DNA of 7,932 nucleotides, taken from positions 1 through 7,932 of the forward strand of contig JAUXFR010000053.1 in assembly GCA_030622805.1 (NCBI GenBank), in the 5' to 3' direction. Below, one piece after another: positions 4,661 through 7,932 of the stretch; within the stretch, counting starts at the first letter, position 1, and every line of letters begins with the position of its first letter. This DNA comes from Anaerolineae bacterium (GTDB taxonomy: Bacteria; Chloroflexota; Anaerolineae; Anaerolineales; UBA4823). A program made the position numbers and the translations under genes. A model generated the notes under the pieces. It saw nothing but the letters and a program-made list of their open reading frames with translations. It made no database searches and was not told the DNA's origin.

Positions 4661-6454
4661 ATGCAAGAAAAGTCAAAGCTACCTACAAAACAGTACCAGG
4701 CTCTGCTGGTCGAATATTTAACTCCCCTAAAAAGCCAGGTGATTCTGCTTGCACTATTACTGCTGATTAATATCGGACTGCAGCTGATCAACCCACTTAT
4801 CGTTGGCGCTTACCTGGATGCAGTTGAAGCCGGCAGCTCACTGGATGTCCTTATACGCGCTGCTGCTGTATTTATGGGAATCGCCATCGTTGCTCAGGTT
4901 TTCCGAATCACTGTCACCTATGTGGGAGAGAATATCGCATGGACTTCTACCAATAACCTGCGCTCCGACCTGGCCCTGCATTGCCTGAAATTGGATATGT
5001 CGTTCCATAAACAGTATAAGCCCGGCGAGCTGATCGAGCGCGTTGACGGGGATGTTACCCAGTTAGCGAATTTCTTCTCTCAACTTGTGATCCGACTGGG
5101 CGCAAACCTGCTGTTGGTGATCGGTGTACTGATCCTGCTTGGGTTGCAGGATTGGCGGTTGGGGATTTCGATCACGGCGGTTGCAGTCGTGGGTATGGTT
5201 GCGCTGAACTGGCTCAACAAACGCAGCGTTCCACGCTGGCAAGTCGTACGTGAGGTGGAAGCGAAGCTGTTCGGCTTCCTTGAAGAGTGGCTCAACGGCA
5301 CTGAGGAGATTCGCTCAAGCGGTGCTGAATCCTTCATTCTGCTGCGTCTTTATCAGGCAATGCGAACGAGATGGCACAAGGTGATACGAGCAATGCGGAT
5401 ACAGGTGCTCGTTTCAGATCTTCCGCTGGGGGTTTTCGCGCTGGCATACGTCGCTGCGCATATCCTGGGCGCTTCGCTTTATCGAGACGGGGTATTGACC
5501 ATCGGGGGTATTTATCTGATCTTTTATTATATCGATCTGATGAAAGGGCCACTTTGGGAAATCCTGCGTCAGGTGGAAGACTTGCAGCGCGCCTCCGCCA
5601 GTATCAATCGCGTCACGGAACTGCGAGGTATCAAGCCTACCATCCAGGATGGGACTGGAGCCAGCTTCCCTAAGGGTCCACTGGCAGTCGTTTTTAGCGA
5701 TGTCGCCTTTCATTACGAAGACGATCCAGGCACGGACGTCTTGAAGCATGTAGACTTCTCGCTGAAACCCGGTGAAGTATTGGGATTACTGGGGCGTACA
5801 GGCAGCGGCAAGACGACTCTCACCAAACTCCTGTTCCGTTTCCACGATGTCACCAGTGGTTCCATCAAACTGGGGTCTTATTCATTCGAGAACGACAAAG
5901 CTGGTTTGTTTGACATCCGCCTGGCAAAAGAGGCAGACCTGCGCAGGCATATCGGCATGGTGACTCAGGAAGTTCAACTGTTCAATGCCACAGTACGGCA
6001 AAATGTCACTCTTTTTGATGATTTAATTCCGGACGAACGCATCCTCCAGGCATTAAAGGAAGTTGGATTAGGGAGCTGGGTGAATGAGCTGCCGCAGGGG
6101 CTGGATACTGTGCTCGAAGCCGGTGGCAGCGATCTGTCCGCTGGTCAGGCGCAGCTGCTGGCATTCACGCGAGTCTTTTTAGATGATCCTGGGCTGGTGA
6201 TCCTTGACGAAGCTTCCTCCCGGTTAGACCCGGCTACCGAGCGCTTGATCGAGCAAGCAGTGGACAGGCTTTTTGCGAATCGCACCGCCATTGTCATCGC
6301 CCATCACCTTGGGACAATACAGCGCGCAGATGAGATCCTGATTCTCGACAGTGGTCACATCGCTGAGTATGGTGCCCGGCAAGAACTGGCCAGAAACCCG
6401 GATTCGCTTTTCTCCAGACTGCTAAAAACCGGTATGGAAGAGGCCATGGCATGA
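4661..6454 (+). CDS. ABC exporter half-transporter (membrane domain plus ATPase), first subunit
   Basis: The protein has 597 aa, the usual length for a half-exporter. Six hydrophobic segments lie at about 28-53, 61-85, 143-162, 164-183, 249-273 and 279-298, followed by an ATPase domain: Walker A GRTGSGKTT (378-386), Q-loop VTQE (Q436), a variant signature LSAGQ (492-496), Walker B LVILDE with E517, D-loop SRLD and switch His548 in IAHHLG. All catalytic residues are present. ATG 4661 (MQEKSKL) is chosen because the only earlier ATG, at 4631, lies inside the terminator hairpin. No Shine-Dalgarno precedes 4661, so initiation may be leaderless or the start may be wrong. The stop overlaps the next start by 4 nt (ATGA), which implies translational coupling with the partner. 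The substrate cannot be told; drugs, peptides and lipids are all possible. Confidence 0.92.
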   Translation: MQEKSKLPTKQYQALLVEYLTPLKSQVILLALLLLINIGLQLINPLIVGAYLDAVEAGSSLDVLIRAAAVFMGIAIVAQVFRITVTYVGENIAWTSTNNLRSDLALHCLKLDMSFHKQYKPGELIERVDGDVTQLANFFSQLVIRLGANLLLVIGVLILLGLQDWRLGISITAVAVVGMVALNWLNKRSVPRWQVVREVEAKLFGFLEEWLNGTEEIRSSGAESFILLRLYQAMRTRWHKVIRAMRIQVLVSDLPLGVFALAYVAAHILGASLYRDGVLTIGGIYLIFYYIDLMKGPLWEILRQVEDLQRASASINRVTELRGIKPTIQDGTGASFPKGPLAVVFSDVAFHYEDDPGTDVLKHVDFSLKPGEVLGLLGRTGSGKTTLTKLLFRFHDVTSGSIKLGSYSFENDKAGLFDIRLAKEADLRRHIGMVTQEVQLFNATVRQNVTLFDDLIPDERILQALKEVGLGSWVNELPQGLDTVLEAGGSDLSAGQAQLLAFTRVFLDDPGLVILDEASSRLDPATERLIEQAVDRLFANRTAIVIAHHLGTIQRADEILILDSGHIAEYGARQELARNPDSLFSRLLKTGMEEAMA

Positions 6455-7932
6455 ACGAGAAAGTGAACACCCTGAAAACATACCAATACTACTGGCGTCT
6501 GATCTGCTATAGCCCACTGTACTTCATCACGGATATCACTACAGCCACGGTCTTCTGGCTGTCGTTTACAGTGATCGGTCTGCTGTTGAGAGGGTATTTC
6601 AACTACCTGACAGGGGAAGGGGATTTTCAACTCACAGTCAGTCAGGTGGTTGTGGCGCAGATTGTGTACGCAATTATCGCTGCACTTGCCCTGGCAGCTG
6701 CCATCCTGGCAAACACCGCTTTCCGCCAGCGCAGTATGGCGCTGATGATCCGCAATATGTTCGCCCGAATCCTGCAGATGCCGGGTGCGAAACCGCTGCC
6801 TGAAGGCAAGGACGGTAAAGTGATGTCTTCAGGGGTGGTAATCAGCACCTTCCGTGATGACACCAATGAAATTGTCAACGGCATCACTGTTGTGGAGGAC
6901 ACGTTGGGCCTGGGGATCACGGCTGTAATTTCACTGATTATCATGATGCGTATCAGCCCGTTGGTGACACTGGGCACGATCCTGCCGTTGGGTGTGATCA
7001 TTGTTGTGGCACATCTGCTCGGACCACGCATTGAGAGATACCGTAAAGCCAGCCGAGAAGCGACAAGCCAGGTAACGGGCATCATCGCCGATATGTTTAA
7101 TGGCACACAGGCATTAAAGGTGGGGAACGCGGAAGAGCGCATTATAGCCCACTTCCGACAGGTAAACGACCGCCGTCGAAAGACGATGATCCTGGATAGG
7201 GTTCTTTCCGAGTTTATTACAGCATTGAGCAACGGCACCGTATATATTGGGCTGGGATTGGTGCTGCTGCTGGCTGCGCAGCTCATGTATTCGGGCAGTT
7301 TCACTGTTGGCGATTTCGCTCTGTTTGCTGCCTATCTATGGCCCATGACCCAATTCATGCGCATGACAGGGGCGTTGATCACCCTGTACCGCCAATCGGG
7401 AGTCTCTTTTGAGCGCATGGAGGAGATGATGCAGGGAGCCGGGGTGGGCGATGTTGTGACGCATCACCCTGTATACCTCTCTGGTGATTATCCACGGGTG
7501 CCATACATCGCGAAAACAAGTGAGCATACGCTAGATCATCTGGCGGTAGTGGGGCTGTGTTATCAATACGATACGCAAAATATTGACGGGGCTGGAATCT
7601 TCGACATCGGGTTCGAATTACAGCGTGGTTCGTTCACCGTGATCTCTGGGCGTATCGGTTCAGGGAAATCCACTTTGCTGAAAGTCTTGCTTGGACTGCT
7701 GCCGATCACTTCGGGTGAAGTTCGCTGGAATGGGGCGCTGGTCAAAGACCCGGTCTCTTTCTTCCAACCACCACACAGCGCATACACCGGTCAGGTACCG
7801 CGTCTGTTCAGCGAAACCGTACGCGAAAATATATTGCTTGGCTTGCCGGAAGAAAAAGTTAATTTACAGGGAGCAGTGAGAAGCGCTGTGATGGAAAAGG
7901 ATATCCAGGAAATGGATAAAGGGTTAGATACG
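6451..7932 (+). CDS. ABC exporter half-transporter, second subunit, 3' partial
   Basis: The frame opens at ATG 6451, sharing ATGA with the stop of the first subunit, and stays open for 494 codons to the right edge. Residues about 31-50, 64-88, 150-168, 170-190, 255-280 and 288-312 are membrane segments of a type-1 exporter domain. A longer than usual spacer (about 325-390, with THHPVYLSGDYPRVPY) joins it to the ATPase domain. That domain shows Walker A GRIGSGKST (400-408) and a Q-loop region AYTGQVPRLF (Q448), then VRENILLG. The signature, Walker B and H-switch lie beyond the window, so it cannot be seen whether this is the catalytic or the degenerate site. Together with the preceding gene it is almost surely one heterodimeric exporter. 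There is no separate Shine-Dalgarno of note, so it probably depends on coupled translation. Confidence 0.92.
   Translation, partial: MNEKVNTLKTYQYYWRLICYSPLYFITDITTATVFWLSFTVIGLLLRGYFNYLTGEGDFQLTVSQVVVAQIVYAIIAALALAAAILANTAFRQRSMALMIRNMFARILQMPGAKPLPEGKDGKVMSSGVVISTFRDDTNEIVNGITVVEDTLGLGITAVISLIIMMRISPLVTLGTILPLGVIIVVAHLLGPRIERYRKASREATSQVTGIIADMFNGTQALKVGNAEERIIAHFRQVNDRRRKTMILDRVLSEFITALSNGTVYIGLGLVLLLAAQLMYSGSFTVGDFALFAAYLWPMTQFMRMTGALITLYRQSGVSFERMEEMMQGAGVGDVVTHHPVYLSGDYPRVPYIAKTSEHTLDHLAVVGLCYQYDTQNIDGAGIFDIGFELQRGSFTVISGRIGSGKSTLLKVLLGLLPITSGEVRWNGALVKDPVSFFQPPHSAYTGQVPRLFSETVRENILLGLPEEKVNLQGAVRSAVMEKDIQEMDKGLDT

Noticed and set aside
4193..4666. 157-codon open frame on the - strand
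   Set aside because: It is antisense to the lipoprotein gene and runs through its terminator; no domain was recognised.
6642..7304. 220-codon open frame on the - strand
   Set aside because: It lies wholly antisense to the second exporter subunit, whose frame is open across the region with membrane segments. The antisense product is rich in Arg, Ser and Ile without recognisable domains and has no supporting ribosome-binding site.
1..7932. tRNA, rRNA, CRISPR arrays, insertion sequences, attachment sites
   Set aside because: I looked for these on both strands by eye and saw no cloverleaf, regular direct-repeat array, transposase motif or long terminal inverted repeat.

Overview
The window looks like a chromosomal segment of a Chloroflexota bacterium, probably Anaerolineae. 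This rests on family recognition and style only: a secreted protein with a YLPLI motif near its N-terminus and Asp-box repeats, moderate GC, G-run low-complexity DNA, and a tandem pair of ABC half-exporters. No rRNA, tRNA, CRISPR array, transposase or phage gene was seen.

Layout, left to right. (1) A 5'-truncated gene on the + strand (2-2140) encodes a secreted protein with an Rv2525c-like/DUF1906 glycoside-hydrolase-like domain followed by five Asp-box (YCF48/BNR-type) repeats. The two parts are joined by a short Gly/Arg/Asp-rich linker encoded by G-run DNA. (2) A short convergent gap holds a weak, possibly bidirectional terminator. (3) An ABC-F ATPase lies on the - strand (2188-3846), of the class that acts on ribosomes and includes antibiotic-resistance (ARE) proteins. 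(4) A divergent intergenic region of about 300 bp (3847-4150) follows. (5) A small SnoaL/NTF2-like lipoprotein is on the + strand (4151-4579), closed by a strong hairpin terminator. (6) Two overlapping + strand ABC half-exporter genes (4661-6454 and 6451 to the right edge) very likely form a heterodimeric exporter. The second runs off the window before its ABC signature.

The most interesting part is the leader of the ABC-F gene, read on the - strand between about 4016 and 3846. It contains, in order: an extended -10 promoter; a short ORF (MIDHL) with a well-placed Shine-Dalgarno; three competing RNA arms; a canonical intrinsic terminator (8-bp GC-rich stem plus a U tract) placed just before the ABC-F ribosome-binding site; and a 10-nt stretch at the leader-ORF start codon that is perfectly complementary to the ABC-F start-codon region. 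This has the architecture of ribosome-mediated attenuation, as known for ABC-F resistance genes in Firmicutes (vmlR, lmo0919, msrD). It suggests that the ABC-F gene is switched on by translation stress. The regulation is inferred from sequence alone and not demonstrated.

The genes do not form one evident pathway. The ABC-F protein (ribosome protection) and the exporter pair (efflux) could both serve antibiotic or toxin tolerance, but they have separate promoters and opposite orientations.
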